This document shows positions 46,559 through 54,537 of a stretch of 64,000 bases of DNA, piece by piece. Both the position numbers and the translations under genes were made by a program. Source of the DNA: Saliphagus infecundisoli (GTDB lineage Archaea; Halobacteriota; Halobacteria; Halobacteriales; Natrialbaceae); the NCBI RefSeq assembly GCF_020177375.1, contig NZ_JAIWHV010000003.1:153943-217942 (forward strand), read 5' to 3'. The notes under the pieces were generated by a model. The model did not search any database, was not told the DNA's origin, and saw only the letters and a list, made by a program, of their open reading frames with translations. Position 1 is the stretch's first letter; each line of letters begins with the position of its first letter.

Positions 46559-47398
46559 ATGGGCTCTGCCGACGAGTCGAGCGAGAGCGATCACCACGCG
46601 CCCGCGCCCGCCGACTGGCCCCGCGGGTTCGGCGAGGCGAGCTGGTGGCCCCTGGCTACCGCCGTCGGGGCCGCGGGGCTGTACGCCGGCGCCGCGCTCG
46701 CGCTGCTGGCGCGGGGCGAGGACGCGATCGTCGGCCCCGCGCTCCCGTCGGTCCTGCTCGTCGGCGGCGTCGGGATCTTCCTCGCAAGCCTCTACGGCTG
46801 GACCTACCACGGCTTCGTCGCGCGCTACTGGAAGCGGGCCGCGGGCGACGGACTGGACCTCCGGTGGGGGATGGTCCTGTTTCTGGCGACCGACGTGATG
46901 ACGTTCGCCGCCGGGTTCGTCTACTTCTTTTTCGTCCGGACCGGCCCGTGGCCGCCCGGCGAGCTCCCCCACCTGCTCTCCTCGCTCGTCGCGATCAACA
47001 CAGCCGTCCTGGTCGCGAGCAGCGTCACCCTCCACGTCGCCCACGAGTCGATCCGGGGAGGCCACCGGCGGCGGTTTCTGGCGTTTCTCGGGGCGACGGT
47101 CGTGCTCGGCGTCGTCTTCGTCGGCGGCCAACTCCTCGAGTACTACGAACTGCTGGTCGTCGAGGGAGCCGCCCTCACGGACGTCTTCGGGAGCGCCTTC
47201 TTCGCGCTGACGGGCCTCCACGGGCTCCACGTCGCACTCGGCGTAATCCTGCTCGCCATCGTCCTCGTCCGCGCGGGCCGCGGGCAGTTCTCGGCCGAGC
47301 GCCACACCGCCGTCGCGACGACCTCGATGTACTGGCACTTCGTCGACGCGGTCTGGCTCTTCCTCGTCGTCACGCTGTACGTCGGGTCGGTCGCCTAA
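46559..47398 (+). CDS. coxC: Cytochrome c oxidase subunit III
   Basis: 279 residues with seven membrane helices. Family marks: GWTYHGFVARYWKRAAGDGL, LFLATDVMTFAAGFVYFFF, QLLEYYELLVVEGAALTD, VFGSAFFALTGLHGLHVALG and, near the end, SMYWHFVDAVWLFLVVTLYV. Subunit III stabilises the D-channel of subunit I. The N-terminal 20 residues are His/Pro-rich and hydrophilic. It lies 1.2 kb from coxA with two oppositely oriented small genes and a microORF between them, so transcription is separate. Confidence 0.93.
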   Translation: MGSADESSESDHHAPAPADWPRGFGEASWWPLATAVGAAGLYAGAALALLARGEDAIVGPALPSVLLVGGVGIFLASLYGWTYHGFVARYWKRAAGDGLDLRWGMVLFLATDVMTFAAGFVYFFFVRTGPWPPGELPHLLSSLVAINTAVLVASSVTLHVAHESIRGGHRRRFLAFLGATVVLGVVFVGGQLLEYYELLVVEGAALTDVFGSAFFALTGLHGLHVALGVILLAIVLVRAGRGQFSAERHTAVATTSMYWHFVDAVWLFLVVTLYVGSVA

Positions 47399-47452
47399 TG
47401 GGTCGCCAGAACGTCTTTGGGACGGCGGGCTCTACCCGAGATCACGATCCCC

Positions 47453-49810
47453 ATGACGACCTGCACCCTGTGTGACCTCCCCACGGGCTCTCGGTCGGTT
47501 CGCGAGGAGGGAGTCGACGGCGAGTTCTGTTGTCGGGGCTGTCTCGAGGTCCACCGTCTCGTCGAGGACGCCGACGACCCCGACGACCCCGCTCTCCTCG
47601 CGGAGCCGGAATCGGCCGAGGAACCCGTCGGTCCGGCCGTGACGGACGACGACCTCGAGACCGCCTTCCTCTCGGTCGAGGGAATGCACTGTACGACCTG
47701 CGAGGCGTTCCTCGGGGCGACGGCGACCGACGTCAAGGGCGTCGAGGACGCGCGGGTGAGCTACGCGACGGAGATGATCCGGCTGACGTACGATCCGGAG
47801 ACGATCGACCGCGCGGACCTGCCCGGCGCCGTGAGTGGCGTCGGTTATCGTGCCAGCGAGCCCGGCGAGGCGAGGAGCGAGAGCGGGTCGGTGTTCGAGC
47901 GCTACCGTGTCGCCCTGGCCGTCCTGCTTTCGATGCCCGTGATGGCGCCGTACCTGCTGTTCGTCTACCCGACCTACCTCGGGATCTACCCGGAGTCGTT
48001 TCTCTACGGGCAGACGATCCGGACGATGGTGTTCGTCCCGCTTGCCGTCTGGAGCACGCTGATCGTCCTCGGGCTGGGCTACCCGATCCTCCGGGGCGCG
48101 TACGTCGGACTCGCCGTGCGCCGGCCGAACGTCGATCTCCTCGTCGCCATCGCCGTGCTCGCGGCGTACGCCTACTCGATGGCGGCGTTCGTCGTCGGCT
48201 CGCGCCACGTCTACTTCGACGTCGCGGTGCTGGTGCTCGTCGTCGTCACCGTCGGAAACCACCTCGAGTCGCGGGTGAAGCGCCGGGCCGTCGGTACCCA
48301 CGCGGACCTCGCGGCAGCCCACGAGACGACCGTCCGGAAGCAGGGAGCCGACGGCTCGTTCGCGTCGGCCGACCGCACGGAGTGTGGCCCCCGCGACCGG
48401 ATCCGCGTCAACGCCGGCGACCGGATCCCCTTCGACGGCACCGTCGTCGAGGGGACCGCGACGGCCGACGAGGCGTTGCTCACGGGCGAGTCGGTGCCGC
48501 GGTCGGTCGCTCCCGGCGAGGCCGTCGTCGGCGGCGCGACCCTTCTCGAGGGCTCGGTCGTCGTCGAGGTCGGCGAGGACGCCTCGAGCACGATGGATCG
48601 ACTCGTGGAACTGCTGTGGAACGTCCAGAGCACGAACGTCGGCGCCCAGCGCCTCGCCAACGTCTTCGCCGTGGCGTTCGTCCCGCTGGTACTCGCGGTG
48701 GCGGCGGGCGCGACGGCGCTCTGGCTCGCCGCCGGTCTCGGGACCGCCGAGTCGCTCATGATCGGGCTCTCCGTGCTCGTCGTCTCCTGTCCGTGTTCGT
48801 TGGGGATTGCCACGCCGCTCTCGCTCGCGGCCGGCAGCGCCCGGGCGGCCGACGACCGGACGATCGTGCTCTCACCGACCGTCCTCGAACGGATCACGGA
48901 CTCGGAGGTCGTCGTCTTCGACAAGACGGGGACGCTGACGACCGGCGAGATGGCAGTCGAGGACGTCACTGCCGACGACGACCGGGTGCTCGCCCTCGCC
49001 GCCGCGGTCGAGGAGCGCTCGAACCACCCGATCGCCGAGGCGATCGTCGAAGCCGCCGACGGGGGTCTCGAGCAGACCGTCGAGGACTTCGAGCGCGAGC
49101 GGCGGGCCGTCTCGGCGACCGTGGACGGGCGAAAGGTCCGCGTGGGCCACCCCGAGGCCGTCCGGTCGGCGGGCTGGGAGATCCCCGACCGGTTCGCCGA
49201 CGCGATCGAGACGACCCGGGAGCGCGGCTTTCACCCGACCGTCGTCGGCCGTGACGGCGCCGTCGTCGGCGTCGTCGCCCTCCGGGACGACCCCCGCGAG
49301 AACTGGGCGGAGGTCGTCGACGCGCTGTCGGCCGAGGGCCGGCGGATCGTCGTGCTCACCGGTGACGACGAGCGCGCGACCCGCTGGCTGGGCGACCACC
49401 CGGCCGTCGACGAGGTGTTCGCGGGCGTCCGTCCCGAGTCGAAGGAGGCGATCGTCCGCCGGCTCCGATCCGAGGGGACGACGACGATGGTCGGCGACGG
49501 GACCAACGACGCGCCCGCCCTCGCCCGGGCCGACATGGGCATCGCCCTCGAGGGCGGCACGGACGTCGCGATGGAGGCGGCCGACGTCGTCGTGCTCGAC
49601 GATGACCTCGGGGCCCTCCCTGGCGTGTTCGAGACTTCGCGGACGACCCGCCGGCGGATCCGCCAGAACCTCGGCTGGGCGGTCGGCTACAACCTGCTTG
49701 CGATCCCGCTTGCCGTCGCGGGGCTCGTCAACCCGCTCGTCGCCGCGGTACTGATGGGCGCGAGCAGCCTCCTCGTCGTCGTCAACTCGAGCCGCACCGG
49801 GTCCGAGTGA
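47453..49810 (+). CDS. Copper-translocating P1B-type ATPase (CcoI/CtpA-like)
   Basis: 785 residues from ATG 47453. N-terminus: a Cys-rich metal motif (CTLCD, then GEFCCRGCLEVHRLV), then one HMA domain with GMHCTTCEAFLG. Membrane helices surround the transport motif SCPCSLGIATPLSLAAG (Cys-Pro-Cys near 445). The cytoplasmic domain carries TGES, DKTGTLTTGEM (phosphorylated Asp near 489), SNHPIAEAIVEA and GDGTNDAPALARADMG (near 680). The extra N-terminal cysteines and the location after coxC suggest export of Cu+ for CuA/CuB assembly rather than general detoxification. The start at 47453 is preferred over 47417. Confidence 0.92.
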   Translation: MTTCTLCDLPTGSRSVREEGVDGEFCCRGCLEVHRLVEDADDPDDPALLAEPESAEEPVGPAVTDDDLETAFLSVEGMHCTTCEAFLGATATDVKGVEDARVSYATEMIRLTYDPETIDRADLPGAVSGVGYRASEPGEARSESGSVFERYRVALAVLLSMPVMAPYLLFVYPTYLGIYPESFLYGQTIRTMVFVPLAVWSTLIVLGLGYPILRGAYVGLAVRRPNVDLLVAIAVLAAYAYSMAAFVVGSRHVYFDVAVLVLVVVTVGNHLESRVKRRAVGTHADLAAAHETTVRKQGADGSFASADRTECGPRDRIRVNAGDRIPFDGTVVEGTATADEALLTGESVPRSVAPGEAVVGGATLLEGSVVVEVGEDASSTMDRLVELLWNVQSTNVGAQRLANVFAVAFVPLVLAVAAGATALWLAAGLGTAESLMIGLSVLVVSCPCSLGIATPLSLAAGSARAADDRTIVLSPTVLERITDSEVVVFDKTGTLTTGEMAVEDVTADDDRVLALAAAVEERSNHPIAEAIVEAADGGLEQTVEDFERERRAVSATVDGRKVRVGHPEAVRSAGWEIPDRFADAIETTRERGFHPTVVGRDGAVVGVVALRDDPRENWAEVVDALSAEGRRIVVLTGDDERATRWLGDHPAVDEVFAGVRPESKEAIVRRLRSEGTTTMVGDGTNDAPALARADMGIALEGGTDVAMEAADVVVLDDDLGALPGVFETSRTTRRRIRQNLGWAVGYNLLAIPLAVAGLVNPLVAAVLMGASSLLVVVNSSRTGSE

Positions 49811-49860
49811 AGACGCATGACAGCAGCGGGGAACCTTCGCGTCCGGCGGCTCGTGATCCC

Positions 49861-50517
49861 CTACGAGGGACCGAACAGCCGGACCGGCCGGAGGAGCCGG
49901 CCGCCGATGCTCCGGACGAACCCGGTCAGTCCCATTGCCGACTCGTCGATGACGTAGCCGGTGCCCATCGGTTCGACCGTCCCATTGCCCTCGAGGATCT
50001 CGAAGACGTCCGCGAGTTCGTCCTCGGTCAGTCCCGTCCGGGTCCGGATCTCGCCGGCCGTGAGCGGCCGATCGGCCTCCTGGAGGGTCTCAAGGACCCA
50101 CCGTCCGTGGGCTCCGAGCGCCTGCATCTCGGCCATGGAGGGCTCGTCCTCCTCTTTCTCCACGGACACCGGTTCGGTCGGTTCGCCGTGGCGGTACTCG
50201 TAGAGGGTGTCGAGGACGAGCCAGCTTCCGGCCACCAGGAGGACGGCGCCGAGCCAGACGCTTTCGCCGCCGTCGGAGAGGGCCGATGCTCCGGCGACGG
50301 CGACGAAGATACCGAAGAGGATCCTGAGGCTCGTCAAGCCGAGATCGAGCGCGTCGAACGCCCGGGTCGCGATGGGTCTGAGAACGACCCCGAGTAGGGG
50401 TACGATGGCCGTCTCCTCGTAGCCGAGGCTGGAGAGCACGACGGCGATGGCGACGGCCCCGACGATCTCCGAGAGGGGCATTCGGTCCCTGGCCGCCGCG
50501 ACGATCGACTCCGCCAT
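49861..50517 (-). CDS. Membrane-anchored winged-helix protein, paralogue A
   Basis: 218 residues. Four hydrophobic segments in the first half (IVGAVAIAVVLSSLGYEETA, AIVPLLGVVLRPIATRA, ILFGIFVAVAGASALSD, VWLGAVLLVAGSWLVLDTLY). Then comes a winged helix (about 130-190): GRWVLETLQEADRPLTAGEI, RTRTGLTEDELADVFEILEG and GTGYVIDES. It ends GGRLLRPVRLFGPS. The neighbour at 50583-51239 is the same length, with the same order of parts and shared motifs. It may be a membrane-bound transcription regulator or sensor; targets unknown. Confidence 0.75.
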   Translation of the reverse strand: MAESIVAAARDRMPLSEIVGAVAIAVVLSSLGYEETAIVPLLGVVLRPIATRAFDALDLGLTSLRILFGIFVAVAGASALSDGGESVWLGAVLLVAGSWLVLDTLYEYRHGEPTEPVSVEKEEDEPSMAEMQALGAHGRWVLETLQEADRPLTAGEIRTRTGLTEDELADVFEILEGNGTVEPMGTGYVIDESAMGLTGFVRSIGGRLLRPVRLFGPS

Positions 50518-50582
50518 GCCCGATCATCATTCCAGAGAAACATTAACGTGTCGACAGGACCGAAGCGTCCCGATCAGTCAGC

Positions 50583-51239
50583 TCAGCGACCTGCGGTTCG
50601 GTCGGCGGAGCCGAACAGCCCCAGGGGCCGAGCGAGGCGACGCCCGACGCCCCGGAGAGCCCTCGAGACGAACGCGCTCGTGCCGAATGTGCCCTCCTCG
50701 ACGGCGTATCCGTTGCCGATCCGATCGACCCGGTCGGTCCTCGAGACGGCTTCGAGGGTCGCCTCGAGTTCGGTACCCTTGAGTCCCGTTCGGTCGGCGA
50801 GTTCCGCGGCCGTCAGCGGACGACGGGCGTCCTGGAGAGACTCGATCACGCGCCGATGGGGGCCCGTCAGGACGCCCATCCATCCGGTAGTGCGGGCCGC
50901 GTCGTCACCGTGGACGCGCTCGTAGAGCCCGTCTATGGCGATCCAGCAGCCGACCGCACCGAGGGCGAGGCCGATCGTGGCCCTCCCTCCCGCGGCGGCG
51001 CCGCCGGCCGCGGTCGCCGCGCAGGCCCCGCCGAGCAGGACCCGTGCGTCGCCCTCGCCCATCCCGGTCCGGTCTACGATCCATCTGATCGCCGGAAACG
51101 TCGTCAGGACCGAGGAAATCGGTGCCAGTGACCAGCCCCCCACGCCGGCGGCCACGTAGGAAATCGCGACCAGGAGACAGACCGCGCTGGCGGCGACGGC
51201 GTCGGCCCGTTCGATCAGCGAGACGACCCGCGATCGCAT
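50583..51239 (-). CDS. Membrane-anchored winged-helix protein, paralogue B
   Basis: 218 residues from ATG 51239 (MRSRVVSLIERADAVAASAV). The N-terminal half has about four hydrophobic stretches (AVCLLVAISYVAAGVGGWSL, VLLGGACAATAAGGAAAGG, ATIGLALGAVGCWIAIDGLY). The C-terminal winged helix reads HRRVIESLQDARRPLTAAEL, ADRTGLKGTELEATLEAVS and IGNGYAVEEG, ending GRRLARPLGLFGSAD. It is 65 bases upstream of paralogue A on the same strand and likely arose by tandem duplication. The upstream frame to 51545 is shadow sequence. Role unknown. Confidence 0.74.
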   Translation of the reverse strand: MRSRVVSLIERADAVAASAVCLLVAISYVAAGVGGWSLAPISSVLTTFPAIRWIVDRTGMGEGDARVLLGGACAATAAGGAAAGGRATIGLALGAVGCWIAIDGLYERVHGDDAARTTGWMGVLTGPHRRVIESLQDARRPLTAAELADRTGLKGTELEATLEAVSRTDRVDRIGNGYAVEEGTFGTSAFVSRALRGVGRRLARPLGLFGSADRTAGR

Positions 51240-51341
51240 CACGCCTCGAACTACTGGTGTGGGTTTATTGAAACTACCGGCGAGTCGGGCCGGCGGCCGC
51301 TGCGGAGTCGACGAAGTCCCGCCCAGGGGCGCTCTCAAAAG

Positions 51342-51349
51342 ACTTAATG
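51342..51349 (+). promoter_or_regulatory. TATA box for tfe
   Basis: AAAGACTTAATGG is centred about 28 bases before ATG 51373. The spacing and the lack of a ribosome site indicate a leaderless transcript. Confidence 0.55.
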
Positions 51350-51372
51350 GCCGGATCCCACAAGAGTGGGCA

Positions 51373-51897
51373 ATGGCTTTTGAGGACCTCCTCGAGGATC
51401 CGGTGATCCAGAAGTATCTCCACGAGCTGGTCGGCCCCACGGGAATGCCCGTCGCGGCCGCCCCGCCCGACGGCGAGGTCACCGACGAGGAACTCGCCGA
51501 GGAGTTGGACCTCGAACTGAACGACGTCCGCCGGTCGCTGTTCATCCTCTACGAGAACGACCTGGCGAGCTACCGACGCCTGCGCGACGAGGACTCGGGC
51601 TGGCTCACCTACCTCTGGACGTTCGAGTACGACAACATTCCCGAGAACCTAGAGGAGGAGATGTATCGCCTCCACGACGCCCTGGATGAGCGCCGGGAGT
51701 ACGAACGCAACCACGAGTTCTACCTCTGTGAGATCTGTTCGATCAGGTTCGAGTTCGGCGAGGCCATGGACTTCGGCTTCGAGTGCCCCGAGTGTGGCTC
51801 CCCCCTGGAGTCGATGGACAACGACCGGCTCATCGACTCGATGGACGACCGGCTCGACTCGTTGGAGGACGAACTCAACCTGGACATCGAAGCCTGA
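51373..51897 (+). CDS. tfe: Transcription initiation factor TFE (TFIIE alpha)
   Basis: 174 residues. An N-terminal extended winged helix (about 5-85) includes TDEELAEELDLELNDVRRSL and FILYENDLASYRRLRDEDSG. The C-terminal zinc ribbon has two Cys-x2-Cys pairs (YLCEICSIRFEF and FGFECPECGSPLE). The Asp/Glu/Met-rich end (SMDNDRLIDSMDDRLDSLE) may form a short coiled coil. TFE helps open promoter DNA with TBP, TFB and RNA polymerase. The start at 51373 follows a TATA box; the stop overlaps the DUF2110 start (TGATG). Confidence 0.93.
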   Translation: MAFEDLLEDPVIQKYLHELVGPTGMPVAAAPPDGEVTDEELAEELDLELNDVRRSLFILYENDLASYRRLRDEDSGWLTYLWTFEYDNIPENLEEEMYRLHDALDERREYERNHEFYLCEICSIRFEFGEAMDFGFECPECGSPLESMDNDRLIDSMDDRLDSLEDELNLDIEA

Positions 51898-52568
51898 TGG
51901 TCGTCCTCGCAACGAAGCTCTACGTCGAGGGCGACGCCCGCGAGCGCGCGCTCGACTCGCTTCGATCGCTGGTCGGAAACGCCGTCGGCGACTTAGAGGT
52001 CACCTACGAGGTCGGTATCCGCCACGACGACTTCCCCTCGGTGACGATCGAGGGCGAGGACAGCGTCGTCGCCCGGAACGTCCTCCGCGAGGAGTTCGGC
52101 GAGATTCTTCCCGACCTCGAGGCGGAGGAGGTCCACGTCGGCACGCTCGAGTCCTGGGACGAGGAGGGGTTCGTCCTCGACGCCGGGAGCGACGTTCGGA
52201 TCCCCGCCGACGGGATCGAGTTGGGTCCGGGCTCGCCCTCCCAGATCCGCGATCGGTTCGGTCTCGTCCAACATCTCCCCATGCGCTTCGTCTACGACGG
52301 CGACGGAGAGGGCCGCCTCGCCGAGGCCGAACGCGACCGCCTCTACGAGTGGACCCGGGGCGACGGCCGACTCAACGTCAACAGCGCGACCCGCGCGGAG
52401 GTCCGGGCGACGTTGAACCGGGCGGGCCACGCCCAGGACTACGTCACGGTCGAACGGCTCGGACTGCTCGAACAGAGCGTCGTCTGCACGCCGGGGACGG
52501 ACCCACCGGGGCTGCTCGCCAGCGTCGGGGAGTACCTGCCCGCCGAACTCCGGTGTGTCGTCCCCTGA
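51897..52568 (+). CDS. DUF2110 family protein
   Basis: 223 residues, ATG 51897 overlapping the tfe stop by one base. The N-terminus is MVVLATKLYVEGDARERALD, and the motif FPSVTIEGEDSVVARNVLRE is typical of the family. The middle has a small beta-domain (DEEGFVLDAGSDVRIPADGI) that may be RNA-binding-like, and a C-terminal helical part DRLYEWTRGDGRLNVNSATR. It is an archaeal protein of unknown role, consistently near tfe as I recall, suggesting a link to transcription or RNA. Confidence 0.83.
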   Translation: MVVLATKLYVEGDARERALDSLRSLVGNAVGDLEVTYEVGIRHDDFPSVTIEGEDSVVARNVLREEFGEILPDLEAEEVHVGTLESWDEEGFVLDAGSDVRIPADGIELGPGSPSQIRDRFGLVQHLPMRFVYDGDGEGRLAEAERDRLYEWTRGDGRLNVNSATRAEVRATLNRAGHAQDYVTVERLGLLEQSVVCTPGTDPPGLLASVGEYLPAELRCVVP

Positions 52569-52569
52569 G

Positions 52570-53328
52570 ATGGGACGGCGCCTCCGTCTCGCGACCGCCC
52601 TCGCACTGGTCTCTCTCATGGTCGCCACCGCCGGCTGTTCGGCGATCTTTGGCGGGATCGACGACGACACGCTCGACGAAAGCGGGGAGTACGGCGACCT
52701 CCGGGAGAGCGGCGCCGACGTCGCCATCGACGTCGAGGGCGGCGAGTTCCGGGCGGTCTACGACCTGAACGACACCGACGACCTCTCGCTGTCCCGCTCG
52801 GGGCTGTACGCCGACGACCCCTTAGAGATCAGGGCCGTCCGCTACTGGCACCCCAACGGCACCGAACTGACCGGCTCGGAGATCGACGTCGACCAGGACC
52901 GCTCGAGCACCGACGTCTCGGTCCCCGACGGCAACGGGACCCTCGCCTTTACGGGCGAGGCCGGCGCCAAGACCTTCTCGCTTCCGGCCTACGTCTCGGG
53001 CTCCTACGAAGTGACCCTCCCCAGGGGCCAGCGGACGGACAACTTCTTTTTCGGCGACGTCAGCCCCGGCGGCTACGAGCGCGAGATCGTGGATAATCGC
53101 GAGCGGATCACCTGGGAGGACCTCGACTCGACGATCTCGGTCCGATACTTCCTCGACCGGGACATCTACCTCTTCGCGGGGCTCGTCGGGATCGTCGCCG
53201 TCCTCGGCGGGAGCGCCCTCGGCGTCACCTACCTGAAGGTCAAACGCCTCCGGGAACGCAGAGAGGAGATGGGGCTGGACGTCGAACTCGAGGACGGCGA
53301 CGACGGTCCACCCCCCGGAATGCGGTGA
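52570..53328 (+). CDS. DUF5803-like membrane lipoprotein
   Basis: 252 residues from ATG 52570, one base after the DUF2110 stop. A signal helix with lipobox-like LVSLMVATAGCSAIFGG is followed by an external beta domain (about 35-190) with Asp/Asn-rich loops. A C-terminal membrane helix follows (IYLFAGLVGIVAVLGGSALG) and a charged cytoplasmic end (KVKRLRERREEMGLDVELED). Topology: lipid-anchored at the N-terminus and spanning at the C-terminus. It forms the third gene of tfe-DUF2110-DUF5803. Function unknown. Confidence 0.78.
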   Translation: MGRRLRLATALALVSLMVATAGCSAIFGGIDDDTLDESGEYGDLRESGADVAIDVEGGEFRAVYDLNDTDDLSLSRSGLYADDPLEIRAVRYWHPNGTELTGSEIDVDQDRSSTDVSVPDGNGTLAFTGEAGAKTFSLPAYVSGSYEVTLPRGQRTDNFFFGDVSPGGYEREIVDNRERITWEDLDSTISVRYFLDRDIYLFAGLVGIVAVLGGSALGVTYLKVKRLRERREEMGLDVELEDGDDGPPPGMR

Positions 53329-53341
53329 TTGCGAGTCGGGC

Positions 53342-54055
53342 TTAGAACTCGACGGTCGCCCGGACGATTCGAACGACAACCGTCGAAGCGGTACAGCTCC
53401 CATTATTCCAGCCGTTCCGATCTAGCGCTGCGTCCCACCCGCCCTGGTGAGCGGAGCCGCTTACTGCGAGAGAAACGCCATTCACCCCCGTGAACGTCCG
53501 GGATTCGACAGATTGTTCGACGAGAGTGAACCGTTGGGTGCCGCTCGCCTGGATCGATCGTTCATCCCCATCGAGGGAGAGGACTGAGACGACCGCCCTG
53601 TCGTCCCCACACGCCAAGGCCGGCTGGCTCGTCACGGCGCTCCTATCTGGCTCATCCTCGACGCCTTGGAAGACGCCACCGCCCTCGTAGGCGATCGTGC
53701 TCGAGCCGTACTGGTACGTTAGCTTGCCGAGAGAAACCGTCTCGTCATATCCGTCGCTGTCGATATCGACCGTAAGCGAGCCGCCGGACCCGTCCGTCCG
53801 AACGGTCCCATCCCGAAGCGTGAGTTCTCCCGAACGCTGATCGGTTCCCCCTTGTCGAAGAACGTCGTTGAAGTTCGACGCGAGCGCCTCCATCCCCTGG
53901 GCTGCCGACTTGACCTGCTCGCCCTCCTGGTAGGAGTGCATGGACTGGAACGCGGTCGTATAGAGCAGTCCGACGGAAATGATGACGACCGCGAAGACGA
54001 GGATGAACCCGACGACCTCGCTCACGCCGCGGTCCTCGTCCTGTCCGGCGATCAT
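53342..54055 (-). CDS. Pilin-like protein, last gene of pil operon (DUF7289-like)
   Basis: 237 residues from ATG 54055. The N-terminus DEDRGVSEVVGFILVFAVVI followed by ISVGLLYTTAFQSM is a class III (archaellin/pilin-type) signal: charged residues, Gly, then a long hydrophobic helix. The ectodomain is Gly/Ser/Asp-rich with two cysteines late in the chain (LACGDD, NGSCTAS) that could pair. The start overlaps the stop of the upstream pilin-like gene by four bases. Likely a minor pilin exported by the PilB/PilC machine. The ORF is open further upstream (to 54202) but only in antisense-like sequence. Confidence 0.75.
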   Translation of the reverse strand: MIAGQDEDRGVSEVVGFILVFAVVIISVGLLYTTAFQSMHSYQEGEQVKSAAQGMEALASNFNDVLRQGGTDQRSGELTLRDGTVRTDGSGGSLTVDIDSDGYDETVSLGKLTYQYGSSTIAYEGGGVFQGVEDEPDRSAVTSQPALACGDDRAVVSVLSLDGDERSIQASGTQRFTLVEQSVESRTFTGVNGVSLAVSGSAHQGGWDAALDRNGWNNGSCTASTVVVRIVRATVEF

Positions 54056-54537
54056 CCGTAACCACTCTCCAGGCGGATCTCGTCGCCGTCGTAGATGATT
54101 CTCATTTCCCCACCCTGGGCGCTTTCCGAGGCAATGCTGGTGTCGATCGCGAGCGGTACCTGGACCGTCGTACGCGCACCCGGAGCGGACAGGACGACAC
54201 ACGCGCTCTGGATCAAGGTCCCACAGTCGCTCTCGCTAAGTCCGACCGAATACGTTCTCCCCGAGACCTCGTCGGGGTGATCGACTCGGAGTTCCACGGT
54301 TCCCGGTCGCGGGTCCTCCCGAGCGAGCCGATCCACGCTCGCCACCTCGCTCGCCACTCGCTCGCCGATGGTCTCGAGCGAGCGGTCGGCGCCGCGCTCG
54401 CTCTGGCCGTCGAGCATGGCGCTGGCGCCCATGAGCAGGCCCGCGATCAGAACCGCCGTGATCCCCATCGTGAGCACGTGCGAAAGCGCGACCGAGACCC
54501 CTCGGTCGTCCCCGCGAAGTCCTCTCGGCCCGGTCAC
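54052..54537 (-). CDS. Pilin-like protein (DUF7266-like)
   Basis: 161 residues with a GTG start at 54537. RGDDRGVSVALSHVLTMGIT begins the pilin-type helix, continuing AVLIAGLLMGASAML. The mature part has two cysteines (SDCGTLIQSACVVL). It overlaps the neighbours on both sides by four bases, so the set is translated as one unit. Probably a structural or minor pilin. Confidence 0.75.
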   Translation of the reverse strand: MTGPRGLRGDDRGVSVALSHVLTMGITAVLIAGLLMGASAMLDGQSERGADRSLETIGERVASEVASVDRLAREDPRPGTVELRVDHPDEVSGRTYSVGLSESDCGTLIQSACVVLSAPGARTTVQVPLAIDTSIASESAQGGEMRIIYDGDEIRLESGYG

